A stretch of 34,034 nucleotides of DNA from Pseudomonadota bacterium (GTDB lineage: Bacteria > Pseudomonadota > Gammaproteobacteria > Burkholderiales > Rhodocyclaceae): assembly GCA_023459095.1 (NCBI GenBank), contig JAEWVQ010000165.1:1-34034 (forward strand), written 5' to 3'. Position numbers and translations under genes: made by a program. Each line of letters begins with the position of its first letter. The stretch's first letter is position 1. This document shows positions 22,503-30,723 of the stretch, piece by piece. The notes beneath the pieces were generated by a model. That model ran no database searches. It was not told the DNA's origin and saw only the letters and a program-made list of their open reading frames with translations.

Positions 22503-24131
22503 ATGGAGGTCTTCGACTACATCGTGGTCGGCGCCGGCAGCGCCGGCTGCGCGCTGGCGGCGCGCCTGTCGGAAGATCCGGCGTGCCGCGTGCTGCTGCT
22601 CGAGGCCGGCGGGCGCGACGACAATCTGCTGATCGACATGCCGGCGGGCTGGGGGCGGACGCAGGACCCGGCGAGCGCCTTCAACTGGGCGTTCGAGACC
22701 GACGCCGAGCCCGCCCTCGGCGGCCGCCGCATTCCCTTGCCGCGCGGCAAGGTGCTCGGCGGCAGCTCGGCGATCAACGGCCTGATCTACATCCGCGGCC
22801 AGCGCGAGGATTACGACGACTGGGTGGCGGCGGGCGCCCCCGGCTGGGGCTGGGCCGAGGTCGCGCCTTATTTCCTGCGCATGGAGCGCAACCTTGGCAT
22901 CGCCGACGCGCACCACGGCGGTGACGGCCCGATCGCGGTGTCGGACCTGATCGATCCGACCCCGCTCGCCGAGGTCATGATCCGCGCCGCCGAACAGGCC
23001 GGCATCCCGCGCACGCGCGATTTCAACGGCGCACGCCAGGAAGGCGTGGGTTACTACCAGGCGACGCTCGCCGGCGCCCGCCGCTGCTCGGCCGCGCACG
23101 GTTATCTGCGCCCGGCGCGCGCGCGCGACAACCTGGTGGTGCGCACCGGCGCGCTGGTCGCCGGGGTGGTGATCGAGGCCCGCCGCGCGACCGGCGTGCG
23201 CTACCGCCTCGGCGGCGAGACGCGGGTCGCGCAGGCGCGCGCCGAGGTCATGCTGTGCGCGGGCGCGATCGGCTCGCCGCAACTGCTCATGCTGTCGGGC
23301 ATCGGTCCGGGCGCGGTGCTCGCGCAGCACGGCATCGCGGTGACGGTGGACGCGCCCGAGGTCGGCGCCAACCTGCAGGACCACCTGGTGGTGCCGCTGA
23401 TGTGGCGGCTCAGGGACGGCCAGCCGTCGATGAACCGGCGTCTGGCGGGGGCGCGGGTGGCGCTCGAGGTGCTCGATTACCTGTTCCGCAAGCGCGGCGC
23501 GATGACCATGCCGGCGGCCGAGGTCGGCATCTTCCTGCGCAGCCGCGACGACGTCGCGCGCCCCGACCTCCAGTTCCACGTGCTGCCGCTGTCGGGCGAC
23601 CTCGACGGCGACGCCAAGAAGCTGCATGCCTTCCCCGGCTACACCCTGGCGCCCAACGTCTGCCGGCCGACCTCGCGCGGCCGGCTCACGCTGGCATCGG
23701 CCGATCCGGCGGCGAAGCCGCGGCTGCAGATGAACTACCTGAGCACCGATCACGACATCGACCTCACCCTGGCCGGCATCGCCTGGGCGCGCCGCATCGC
23801 TGCCGCGCCCGCGCTGGCGGCGATCACCGCCGAGGAGGTGTATCCGGGCGCGGCCGCGGGCACGCGTGCGGCGCTGCTGGATTACGCCCGCGGGGCCGGC
23901 ACCACCGGCCACCATCCGGTGGGCACCTGCAGGATGGGCGAGGATGCGCGCGCGGTGGTCGATACCACGCTCGCGGTGCGCGGGGTCGAAGGCCTGCGCG
24001 TGGCCGACGCCTCGGTGATGCCGCGGCTGATCTCGGGCAACACCAATGCCGCCGCGATCATGATCGGCGAGCGCGCAGCCGGGTTCGCGCGCGCCCACAC
24101 GACAAGGAACAAGGAGATGGCGACATCATGA
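22503..24131 (+). CDS. GMC family FAD-dependent alcohol oxidoreductase
   Basis: A 542-residue glucose-methanol-choline oxidoreductase, closest in look to choline/alcohol dehydrogenases. The N-terminal FAD-binding motif is VVGAGSAGC (residues 8-16), the first GMC signature GKVLGGSSAINGLIYIRG follows, and the C-terminus has the catalytic His in HHPVGTCRMG (470-479) and Asn515 in SGNTN. It oxidises a primary or secondary alcohol to an aldehyde or ketone, probably in the cytoplasm since no signal peptide is seen. ATG 22503 follows GGAGGA. Its stop overlaps the aldehyde dehydrogenase start (ATGA), so the two form an alcohol-to-acid module, for example for a hydroxylated side chain. Confidence 0.95.
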   Translation: MEVFDYIVVGAGSAGCALAARLSEDPACRVLLLEAGGRDDNLLIDMPAGWGRTQDPASAFNWAFETDAEPALGGRRIPLPRGKVLGGSSAINGLIYIRGQREDYDDWVAAGAPGWGWAEVAPYFLRMERNLGIADAHHGGDGPIAVSDLIDPTPLAEVMIRAAEQAGIPRTRDFNGARQEGVGYYQATLAGARRCSAAHGYLRPARARDNLVVRTGALVAGVVIEARRATGVRYRLGGETRVAQARAEVMLCAGAIGSPQLLMLSGIGPGAVLAQHGIAVTVDAPEVGANLQDHLVVPLMWRLRDGQPSMNRRLAGARVALEVLDYLFRKRGAMTMPAAEVGIFLRSRDDVARPDLQFHVLPLSGDLDGDAKKLHAFPGYTLAPNVCRPTSRGRLTLASADPAAKPRLQMNYLSTDHDIDLTLAGIAWARRIAAAPALAAITAEEVYPGAAAGTRAALLDYARGAGTTGHHPVGTCRMGEDARAVVDTTLAVRGVEGLRVADASVMPRLISGNTNAAAIMIGERAAGFARAHTTRNKEMATS

Positions 24132-25603
24132 ACGCGGCGCTCGACCCACGCGGCGGGCCGCCTGCCGCAACCCCGGACGCAGCGGCCCTGCACGCCCGCC
24201 TGCAGGCGATGAAGGCGGCGCAGGGCCGCGACGGTCCGCCCGACGCGGCCCTGCGCATCGACCGCCTGAGCCGCCTGCTGCACCTGCTGCGCGATCGCGC
24301 CGACGACTTCTGCCGCGCGCTCGACGCCGACTTCGGCGGGCGCCCGCGCGAGACCTCGCTGATGAGCGACGTCATGGCCACGTTCAACTCGGTGAAGTAC
24401 GCGCGCAGCCGGGTGCGGCGCTGGATGAAGCCGGAGCGCCGCGGCGGCGTGTTTCCGTTCAATGTGTTCGGTGCGCGGGTGGCGGTCGAGCGCGTGCCCA
24501 AGGGCGTGGTCGGCGTGCTCGGCACCTGGAACGTGCCGCTCTTCACCACGCTCGCGCCGCTCGCCTTCGTGCTCGCCGCGGGCAACCGCGCACTGCTCAA
24601 GCCCTCGGAGTTCGTGCCGCGCACCGCCGCGCTGCTGGAGGAGGCGGTGGACGCGCTGTTCGCCGCCGACGAGCTTGCGGTGGTCAACGGCGATGTCGCA
24701 CTCGCCGCGGCGTTCAGCGCGCTGCCCTTCGACCATCTGGTGCTCACCGGCAGCACCGCGACCGGCCTGCGCGTGATGCAGGCCGCGGCCGGTCAGTTGG
24801 TGCCGGTGACCCTCGAACTCGGCGGCAAGTCGCCGGTGATCGTCGGCCGCAGCGCCGACCTGGGTCTGGCCGCGGCGCGCATCGTCGCCGGCAAGACCCT
24901 GAACGGCGGCCAGATCTGCGTCAGCCCGGACGTGGTGTATGTGGCCGCCGAGGCGGTCGAGGCCTTCGCCGCGGCGTGCGCCGACGCGTACCGCCGCCTG
25001 TATCCGCCGGCTGTGGGCGACGAGGCGCTCACCGCGATCATCGACGCGCGCCACCACGCCCGCATCGAGGGCTATGTGGACGAAGTCCGCGCGCGCGGCG
25101 GACGGGTGGTCGAGTGCGGCGCCACGCTCGCCTCCACGCCTGCCGCGGCCGGCCCGGCGCGCCGCCTGCCGCTGCGCCTGGTGATCGATCCGCCCGCCGA
25201 CAGCCGGATCGCGCGCGAGGAAATCTTCGGTCCGGTGCTGCACATCGAGGGCTACGCCGAAGTCGGCGAGGCGATCGCCCGCATCAACGCCGCGCCGCGT
25301 CCGCTCGCGCTCTACTACTTCGGCCGCGACCGCGACGAGGAGCGCCGGGTGCTGCGCGAGACGGTGTCGGGCGGGGTCGCGATCAACGACGTGATGCTGC
25401 AGGTCGCCGCCCATGACGCGCCCTTCGGCGGCATCGGCGGTTCGGGCATGGGGGTCTATCACGGGCGCGAGGGCTTCGCCGAGTTCAGCCACCCGCGCAC
25501 CGTCTATCGCAGCGGCTGGTGGGACCCGCGCGCGGCGCTCGGTCTCACCCCGCCCTATCCGAAGGCGCTGTATGCGCGCCTGCTGAAGACGCTGCGCGTC
25601 TAG
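24128..25603 (+). CDS. Aldehyde dehydrogenase (coniferyl-aldehyde dehydrogenase-like)
   Basis: A 491-residue NAD(P)-dependent aldehyde dehydrogenase. Catalytic residues are visible: Asn135 (GTWNVPL), Lys158 (LLKPSE), Glu230 (LELGGKSP) and the nucleophile Cys264 (GGQICVSPD). EEIFGPVLHIEGY and the long C-terminal end (YPKALYARLLKTLRV) with PFGGIGGSGMG resemble the coniferyl-aldehyde/fatty-aldehyde branch. It converts an aldehyde to a carboxylic acid that a CoA ligase could then activate. It is coupled to the GMC gene by ATGA overlap, and the convergent IPTL-CTERM gene ends seven bases after its stop. Confidence 0.94.
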   Translation: MNAALDPRGGPPAATPDAAALHARLQAMKAAQGRDGPPDAALRIDRLSRLLHLLRDRADDFCRALDADFGGRPRETSLMSDVMATFNSVKYARSRVRRWMKPERRGGVFPFNVFGARVAVERVPKGVVGVLGTWNVPLFTTLAPLAFVLAAGNRALLKPSEFVPRTAALLEEAVDALFAADELAVVNGDVALAAAFSALPFDHLVLTGSTATGLRVMQAAAGQLVPVTLELGGKSPVIVGRSADLGLAAARIVAGKTLNGGQICVSPDVVYVAAEAVEAFAAACADAYRRLYPPAVGDEALTAIIDARHHARIEGYVDEVRARGGRVVECGATLASTPAAAGPARRLPLRLVIDPPADSRIAREEIFGPVLHIEGYAEVGEAIARINAAPRPLALYYFGRDRDEERRVLRETVSGGVAINDVMLQVAAHDAPFGGIGGSGMGVYHGREGFAEFSHPRTVYRSGWWDPRAALGLTPPYPKALYARLLKTLRV

Positions 25604-25626
25604 CGCCGGCTCATCGCGGCCGGCGC
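25603..25626. terminator. Hairpin between convergent stops
   Basis: Perfect 8-bp inverted repeat GCGCCGGC (25603-25610) / GCCGGCGC (25619-25626), 8-base loop. It overlaps the stop codons of both convergent genes, with no T-run. It is a likely shared 3'-end structure. Confidence 0.5.
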
Positions 25627-27926
25627 CGCACGGTCTGCGCACCCAGGCCGGCGGTCAGCACGCCGAGCAGCAGCAGGGCCCATTGCGACAGCGTGGGAAT
25701 GGCCACCGCACCCGCGGCCAGCGCCAGCGGCATGAAGGGGTCTGCGATCACGCCGGGCGTGGCGGTGTCGTTGTCGCCCGTGCCGTCGTCCTGCACGGTG
25801 TAGGTCACGCTGTCGCCGCTGATCGCGCCGTGAGCGAACCAGGCGGCGGGGTCGCCCGCCTGGGGCGGGCCGTACTTGTAGGGCCGGAGGCCCGCGAGCC
25901 GGCCCGCCGGGTAGCTCACCCGCACCGCCAGCGTGGCGCCCGCGCAGTCGCTGACGGTAAAGCGCAACACCCCCAGCGGATAAGTGGCGCCGGCGGGGGC
26001 GCCGGCGGGGGCATTGCTGTCGATGGTGACGGGCGCCGACAGCACGCAGCCCGGCGGGTTGCCGCCGATGTCCACCTGCGCGTGCTCCGCGCCGCCAGGC
26101 AGCGCCACGTTGGCGATGCTCAGCGTGGCGGGGGTGGCCGGCACAGCGGCGGCGGGCGTGGTACCCGCGGCGTTGGTGGCTGCGACGATGAAGCTGAGGG
26201 GCGTGCCGTTGGCGAGACCGGTGAAGGTGCAGGGCGACGCGGTGCAGGCGGTGGGGCTGCTGTCCATCGTCACCGTGTAGCCGGTCGGGCTGCCGCCGCT
26301 CACGGGCGGCGCCCAGGCGATGCGCACGCTGGCGTCGCCCGGCGTGGCAGTGACGTTTTGCGGCGCGCCCGGCAGGGCCAGGGTAGCGCCCGCGATCGAA
26401 GGAGGGGACCCACTGCTGCCCGACTCATTGCCCGCAGTGATCGTGAAGCTGTAGTTCTGGCCATCGGCCAGCCCGGTGACCACGCAGGTGGTGGCCGAGG
26501 TGCGGCAGACCTCCCCGGCGCCCAGGCTCACCGCGTAGGTCACCGCACGGGCGGCGGACGACCAGGTCAGCGTGACCTGGCGCACCTGGTCGGTGCTGGC
26601 GTTGCCGCCCGCCGGGGTGTCGGGCAGAGCGTCTTGCCGCTCCACCGCACCCATGTCGCAGGCGCCGGCAGGCCGCGCTACGCCGCGCTGGTCGGTGTCG
26701 CCGGCGCCGCAGATGGCGGCGCCCACGGCCGGGCTGGTGACGCCGGGCAGCAGGGTCCAGGTGGGGCCGCCGTTGTCGGCCAGCGCGCCGAGCAGTGGGT
26801 CGCCGGTCAGCGGACTACCGCTGCAGGCGGCGTTGGGAACCGCATATACGCCGCCGCTGCAGCCGCCGCCTTGCACCAGATTGCCGTCGAGATTGGTGGT
26901 GCCGGAGTTCCCGTCAAGAAAGAGCTGCGCCCCCAAGGGGGCGGTGTTGGCCCAGAAGACCGATGCGTTGAGGGTGGTGTGGGCGCTGCCGATGTTGGCG
27001 ATGGCGCCGCCCCGGTTGGTGGCCGTGTTGCCGTGGAACGTGGAGAACGCGACGTCGGGCTGGGCCTGGTTGCTGTTGAGGATGGCGCCGCCGCCTGTCA
27101 CGCCACCCCCGGTAGCCCGGTTGCCGCTGAAGGTCGAATGTTCGATGCGGGGGCTGCTGCTGCCCGTGCCGAAAACATTGTTGTAGATGGCGCCGCCGGA
27201 GGCGGCCGACACGTTGCCGGTGAACGTGGCATGCGTGATGAGCGGGCTGGCGTCGCCGTTGTCCCCCGAGTTGAAGAGGGCGCCGCCGGAACTGGCGTAG
27301 TTGCCGCTGAAGGTGAGGTTGCGCAGGGTGGGGCTGCATGCGCCGTCCTGCGCATTGCAGCGCAGTCCGCCGCCCCCGTTGTTGCCACTGCCGCCGTTGG
27401 CCCGTCCGGCGGTGATGGTCAGGCCGTCGATGACGGTGTTGGCGCGGGTGAGGGTGGGGTTGGCAGAGTTGATCCGCAGGTACACCACGTTGTAGCTGTT
27501 GTCGCCGCTCTGGTTGCTGGCATCCAGCACGATGCCGTTGGCGTCGGTGCTGTCGTTGTCGTCGATGTCGCCCGACAGCACCGTCAGGCGGCTGTTGGTG
27601 CCGCGCTGGCCGCGCGTCGTCTCGCCGCCCACGAAACCGCCGTAGAGCTGCAAGGGCCGGTTGATGGCGAAGGTGGCGTCGCGCGTGGAGCCGGGCTTGT
27701 ACAGGCCCTGTTTCAGCCAGATTTCATCGCAGCCGGTGTTGGCCAGCGCGCCTTGCAGCGTCATCGCATCGGCCCAGGTGCTGCCGTCGGCGCTGCCGCT
27801 GGCGGTGGGCGCGGCGCGGCAGATGGCGGCCTGGGCGCCGCTGGCCGCGCAGAGCAGCAGCAAGGGGGGCAGCAGGTATCGGCCACATTTTGCAGCGGAC
27901 CTCGGGATGGAGGCGCGAATGGGCAT
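25611..27926 (-). CDS. IPTL-CTERM surface protein with beta-helix and fibronectin III domains
   Basis: A 771-residue exported protein. A signal peptide (YLLPPLLLLCAASGAQA) ends near residue 34. Residues of roughly 50-400 form a right-handed beta-helix, with repeated GGAIYNN / GGAILNS / GGAIANIG turns as in polymorphic outer-membrane proteins. A segment GDPLLGALADNGGPTWTLLPG...DQRGVARP...CDMGAVE matches the choice-of-anchor Q region. Two fibronectin type III domains follow, then a choice-of-anchor U-like domain, and the C-terminal sorting signal AIPTLSQWALLLLGVL with an RRRPR tail. It should be anchored at or released from the outer surface, with a possible role in adhesion or floc matrix. Start 27926 is set by AGGAG just upstream and the signal peptide; an open frame extends further 5' but has no protein character. 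It is not obviously linked to the catabolic genes. Confidence 0.9.
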   Translation of the reverse strand: MPIRASIPRSAAKCGRYLLPPLLLLCAASGAQAAICRAAPTASGSADGSTWADAMTLQGALANTGCDEIWLKQGLYKPGSTRDATFAINRPLQLYGGFVGGETTRGQRGTNSRLTVLSGDIDDNDSTDANGIVLDASNQSGDNSYNVVYLRINSANPTLTRANTVIDGLTITAGRANGGSGNNGGGGLRCNAQDGACSPTLRNLTFSGNYASSGGALFNSGDNGDASPLITHATFTGNVSAASGGAIYNNVFGTGSSSPRIEHSTFSGNRATGGGVTGGGAILNSNQAQPDVAFSTFHGNTATNRGGAIANIGSAHTTLNASVFWANTAPLGAQLFLDGNSGTTNLDGNLVQGGGCSGGVYAVPNAACSGSPLTGDPLLGALADNGGPTWTLLPGVTSPAVGAAICGAGDTDQRGVARPAGACDMGAVERQDALPDTPAGGNASTDQVRQVTLTWSSAARAVTYAVSLGAGEVCRTSATTCVVTGLADGQNYSFTITAGNESGSSGSPPSIAGATLALPGAPQNVTATPGDASVRIAWAPPVSGGSPTGYTVTMDSSPTACTASPCTFTGLANGTPLSFIVAATNAAGTTPAAAVPATPATLSIANVALPGGAEHAQVDIGGNPPGCVLSAPVTIDSNAPAGAPAGATYPLGVLRFTVSDCAGATLAVRVSYPAGRLAGLRPYKYGPPQAGDPAAWFAHGAISGDSVTYTVQDDGTGDNDTATPGVIADPFMPLALAAGAVAIPTLSQWALLLLGVLTAGLGAQTVRRRPR

Positions 27927-28232
27927 TTTTTCTCCTAAAGGCTCGGGTGCTGGTCGCAGCCAGTGTGTGCGGCAATGGTGCGTGGGCGAAGGGGCGGTGA
28001 CCGATAACGACCTGGGGGCGGATGCAGGGGGAGAGCTGCGTTCCCGGATGAAAATTGACGTCGGCCGTGTTGCCCGGATATTCACGATGGTCGCAGAATA
28101 TTCAACCCGCTCTGCGAGTAAATACGGCCTGCATTGAAAAATGCGCATTGGGAGAATAGCGGCCAGGCTGCGCAGCGACCATCCACTGATGAGTAGGGGT
28201 GGTGTTCAGGCGAATCGAAGGAATACTACGAA
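27927..28232. promoter_or_regulatory. Divergent intergenic region (IPTL protein / LuxR regulator)
   Basis: No gene is seen. It is more AT-rich than its surroundings. Two direct copies of ATATTCA (28078-28084 and 28098-28104) are 20 bp apart, two helical turns, the second within a GAATATTC palindrome. A TTGACG at 28055-28060 has no convincing -10. A GAAGGA ribosome-binding site precedes ATG 28233. Confidence 0.4.
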
Positions 28233-29027
28233 ATGAGGCAAGGAGTGCTGGATCAGGCCGTGCAGGACGACATACACCGTTTGTGGGATGAACTCACCGA
28301 TTTCGAGGTCGGCCACACCGAGGCCGCGACCCGTCACCTAAAGGAGCGCCTGTGCCGCATGGTCGGCGCCTGGAACGCCACCTGGGGTGGGGCGACCCGC
28401 TTCGCCGTCGACGCCGAGGGCGAGGACCCGCTGCAGGGCTGGCGCGTGGCGGTGACGCGGCTGCTCCATCCCATCGAGTCCTATCCGGAAGAGGGGCCGT
28501 TCAAGGCGCTTCAGGCGCGCTGGAACCGCCGCGAGCTCGATCCCTCGTTCCTGTTGTCGATACGCAAGGTCGGCGACTTCAGGACCTACGCGCTGCGCCG
28601 CGACCTGCCGGCGGCGTGGTTCGACAGCCCGTTCTTCGATACCTACTTCCGCCCCTTCGGCACCGTCGACGCCGCCTTCGTCGGCTTCCCCATCAATGGC
28701 GATGCCGAGTCGCACTTCGGCTTTTACTCGCGCACCGCGTTCACCGACCACGACATCGCGCTGCTCGCCTATGCGCTGCGCGGCATCAAGTGGTTCCACC
28801 GACAGGTGATGCTGACCAGCGGCCCGCTGATCGCCAAGGCGCCGTTGACGCCGACCGAGCGCAAGGTGCTCCGCCTGCTGCTCACCAAGGCGTCGGAAAA
28901 GCGCATCGCCGAGCAACTCGGCCTCGCCGTTTCCACCACCCACCAGCACGTCGTCGCGCTGTTCCGCAAGTTCGCCGTGCGCAGCCGCGCCGAACTGATG
29001 AGCTTGTGGCTGAGCCGCCCGTACTGA
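28233..29027 (+). CDS. LuxR-type (GerE) helix-turn-helix regulator
   Basis: A 264-residue transcription factor. The C-terminal 60 residues are a clear LuxR/GerE domain: LTPTERKVLRLLLTKASEKRIAEQLGLAVSTTHQHVVALFRKFAVRSRAELMSLWLSR. The N-terminal 200 residues are a sensor-like domain without named motifs, containing FDSPFFDTYFRPFGTVDAAFVGFPINGDAESHFGFYSR, a pattern recurrent in LuxR-family proteins with GAF-like inputs. No receiver aspartate or autoinducer-binding signature is evident. It is divergent from the IPTL-CTERM gene and convergent with the small membrane protein, so it may control the surface protein or the Rieske/MFS genes. Confidence 0.9.
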   Translation: MRQGVLDQAVQDDIHRLWDELTDFEVGHTEAATRHLKERLCRMVGAWNATWGGATRFAVDAEGEDPLQGWRVAVTRLLHPIESYPEEGPFKALQARWNRRELDPSFLLSIRKVGDFRTYALRRDLPAAWFDSPFFDTYFRPFGTVDAAFVGFPINGDAESHFGFYSRTAFTDHDIALLAYALRGIKWFHRQVMLTSGPLIAKAPLTPTERKVLRLLLTKASEKRIAEQLGLAVSTTHQHVVALFRKFAVRSRAELMSLWLSRPY

Positions 29028-29050
29028 CCCGCGGCGATGCGCCGCCGTGC

Positions 29051-29344
29051 TCAGACGAGGGCGGCGAGTGCGAAAGGCAGGCCGAGCAGGCCGCACCAGC
29101 CCGCCTGCCCCCAGCGCGCCAGCGTGGGCGACGGGTGATTCCACAGGCCGAGGGCGCCGAACGCGCCCATCGCGCCCGCGCCCTCGATCCAGAACCCGGC
29201 CAGGCCGCCGAGGCCGAGCACGCCGAGCATGCGGATCGCGGCACCGGGGCGCGCTGCGGGCACGGGGTGACGGAGGCCGGAGAGGCCGGCGAGCCCGATC
29301 AGTCCGAGGAGGCCGAGCCAGGGGGTGAATTGCGCAGGGTTCAT
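29051..29344 (-). CDS. Small Gly/Leu-rich membrane protein, hypothetical
   Basis: A 97-residue protein with three likely membrane segments: LLGLIGLAGLSGL near the start, MLGVLGLGGLAGF in the middle, and WCGLLGLPFALAALV at the end. It has repeated GLxGL steps and Trp residues at the edges. I recognise no family. Start ATG 29344 has GAGG only at a long distance, so the start is uncertain. It lies between the convergent LuxR gene and the Rieske gene terminator, which would separate it from the Rieske transcript. The regular hydrophobic pattern and Trp placement favour a real gene over chance, but GC-rich DNA can mimic this. Confidence 0.5.
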   Translation of the reverse strand: MNPAQFTPWLGLLGLIGLAGLSGLRHPVPAARPGAAIRMLGVLGLGGLAGFWIEGAGAMGAFGALGLWNHPSPTLARWGQAGWCGLLGLPFALAALV

Positions 29345-29394
29345 GTCGCGTGGAAACCTCGCTGAAGGGGGCTGGGGCCGCAGAGCAGGGCCGG

Positions 29395-29427
29395 AGAAAA
29401 AACGGCCTGTCGTGAGGACAGGCCGTT
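29395..29427 (-). terminator. Intrinsic (Rho-independent) terminator of the Rieske gene
   Basis: Perfect 11-bp stem AACGGCCTGTC (29401-29411) / GACAGGCCGTT (29417-29427), 5-base loop; on the minus strand the stem runs into six Ts (29402-29397). It lies about 30 bases after the Rieske oxygenase stop. This is the clearest intrinsic terminator in the window. Confidence 0.92.
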
Positions 29428-29455
29428 CCGCTACCGCAGGGCAGCTTGACCGAGG

Positions 29456-30571
29456 TCAGGCGGCCACGGGGGCTTCGGGTTTTTCGGTGTAGGGCGCGAT
29501 GCCCTTGGGCACGTAGTAGCCCTCGCACTGCTCGAGGAATTCCTGCTTCATCGCGCGCGGGTTGTAGAACTGCTTGTACCAGATGCGCGCCTTCATGAAC
29601 GGGCCGTCGCTGGGGATGAAGAGGCCGTTCAGGCACGGCGCCTTGTTGGTCCACACCTCGAAGTCCTGCGCGAAGGCGAGCCGGCTGGATTCCTGGAACT
29701 GGCGCGCGGCGATGGTATCCGGCAGGGTCGCGACCGCGTTGCCGCCCGGCGATTTCACCAGCAGGGCGTGCCACACCTTCACCGATCCGTCGTCCACCGG
29801 GGTGTGGTTGATCATCAGCACGGCGTCGTAGAGCCCGGTGAGGTAGGAGATCAGCACCGCGGGGCCGTGGTAGGTGGTGATGGTGTGCAGGATCGGGCTG
29901 ACCCCGTTCTCGCCCACCAGGGTGCGGTGCGGGCCGCACTGGCGCTGAATGGCGTTGTGGCCCTTGAACTCGTTCTCGTACTTCTGCACGGTGGAGCCGT
30001 GGATCGGGCTCAGGTGGCCGTAGTCGCAGATGTTGTCGATGACTTCCTGCGGATGCTGGTGGAGCACGCCGAGGTGGTCGAACTTCCAGTGCACCCAGGC
30101 CGGGTCGTTCCATTCCTTGAGCGTCGGGTGGTCCCACTCGGGCGGGCCGTCCTCGGGGTCGTGCCACACCCAGATCGCGCCCAGGCTCTCGACCACGGGC
30201 CACGACTTGACGCTGGCCGCGGCCGGAATCGGGCCTTCGTGGTAGGGAATGTCGTTGCACTTGCCGTCGGCGCCGAAACGCCAGCCGTGGTAGGGGCAGC
30301 GGATGCCGTCGCCGTCCACGTTGGAGCCGCCGCCGTCGAGCACCACGTAGGAGGTGTTGTTGGGCGCCGCCAGATGGGTCTTCATGTGCGGACAGTAGGC
30401 GTCGAGCAGGACCACCTTGCCGCTCTCGCGGCCGCGGTAGAGCGCGAAATCCTTGCCGAAGAAGCGCACCGACAGCGGTTTGTGGGTGTTGAGCTCGGAC
30501 GCCTCGGCGATCATGAACCAGCCGCGCGGGTAGGTGAATTCTCCAAGGCGATACTCTTTCGTTGTGGCCAT
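29456..30571 (-). CDS. Rieske non-heme iron oxygenase, KshA/DAF-36-like
   Basis: A 371-residue Rieske oxygenase alpha subunit. The 2Fe-2S ligands are Cys60-x-His62 (CPH) and Cys92-x2-His95 (CPYH); the 29-residue gap between them is longer than the usual 15-17. The mononuclear iron site reads N180-x2-D183-x2-H186-x4-H191 (DNICDYGHLSPIH), the exact spacing of 3-ketosteroid 9alpha-hydroxylase KshA. Opening (YPRGWFMIAEASEL...KPLSVRFFGK) and closing segments (FAQDFEVWTNKAP...RIWYKQFYNP) also resemble KshA and the DAF-36/Neverland sterol desaturases, from memory. It would hydroxylate or desaturate a steroid-like ring using electrons from an unlinked reductase. ATG 30571 has GGAGGAGG upstream. It follows the MFS gene by 152 bases and ends at a strong terminator. 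Confidence 0.92.
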   Translation of the reverse strand: MATTKEYRLGEFTYPRGWFMIAEASELNTHKPLSVRFFGKDFALYRGRESGKVVLLDAYCPHMKTHLAAPNNTSYVVLDGGGSNVDGDGIRCPYHGWRFGADGKCNDIPYHEGPIPAAASVKSWPVVESLGAIWVWHDPEDGPPEWDHPTLKEWNDPAWVHWKFDHLGVLHQHPQEVIDNICDYGHLSPIHGSTVQKYENEFKGHNAIQRQCGPHRTLVGENGVSPILHTITTYHGPAVLISYLTGLYDAVLMINHTPVDDGSVKVWHALLVKSPGGNAVATLPDTIAARQFQESSRLAFAQDFEVWTNKAPCLNGLFIPSDGPFMKARIWYKQFYNPRAMKQEFLEQCEGYYVPKGIAPYTEKPEAPVAA

Positions 30572-30723
30572 TCGGGCCTCCTCCTCGTTAGTGAGCCTGT
30601 CTCCGATCCGTCCCGCCGACGCCAGCAACCGACCATGCAGCGAGTCTGGCGATTCTGTGAGGCGGGAACGGCGGCCGCATCCCCTGTTTGGACGATGGCC
30701 GGGGCGCAGCGCCGGGTGCGGGC

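Noticed and set aside
22314..24098. Long minus-strand open frame opposite the GMC gene
   Set aside because: GC-driven shadow; the plus-strand GMC enzyme has all family motifs.
25683..27938. Long plus-strand open frame opposite the IPTL-CTERM gene
   Set aside because: The translation is low-complexity Gly/Ala/Val/Arg with no motif; the minus strand encodes a full signal peptide, repeats and sorting signal.
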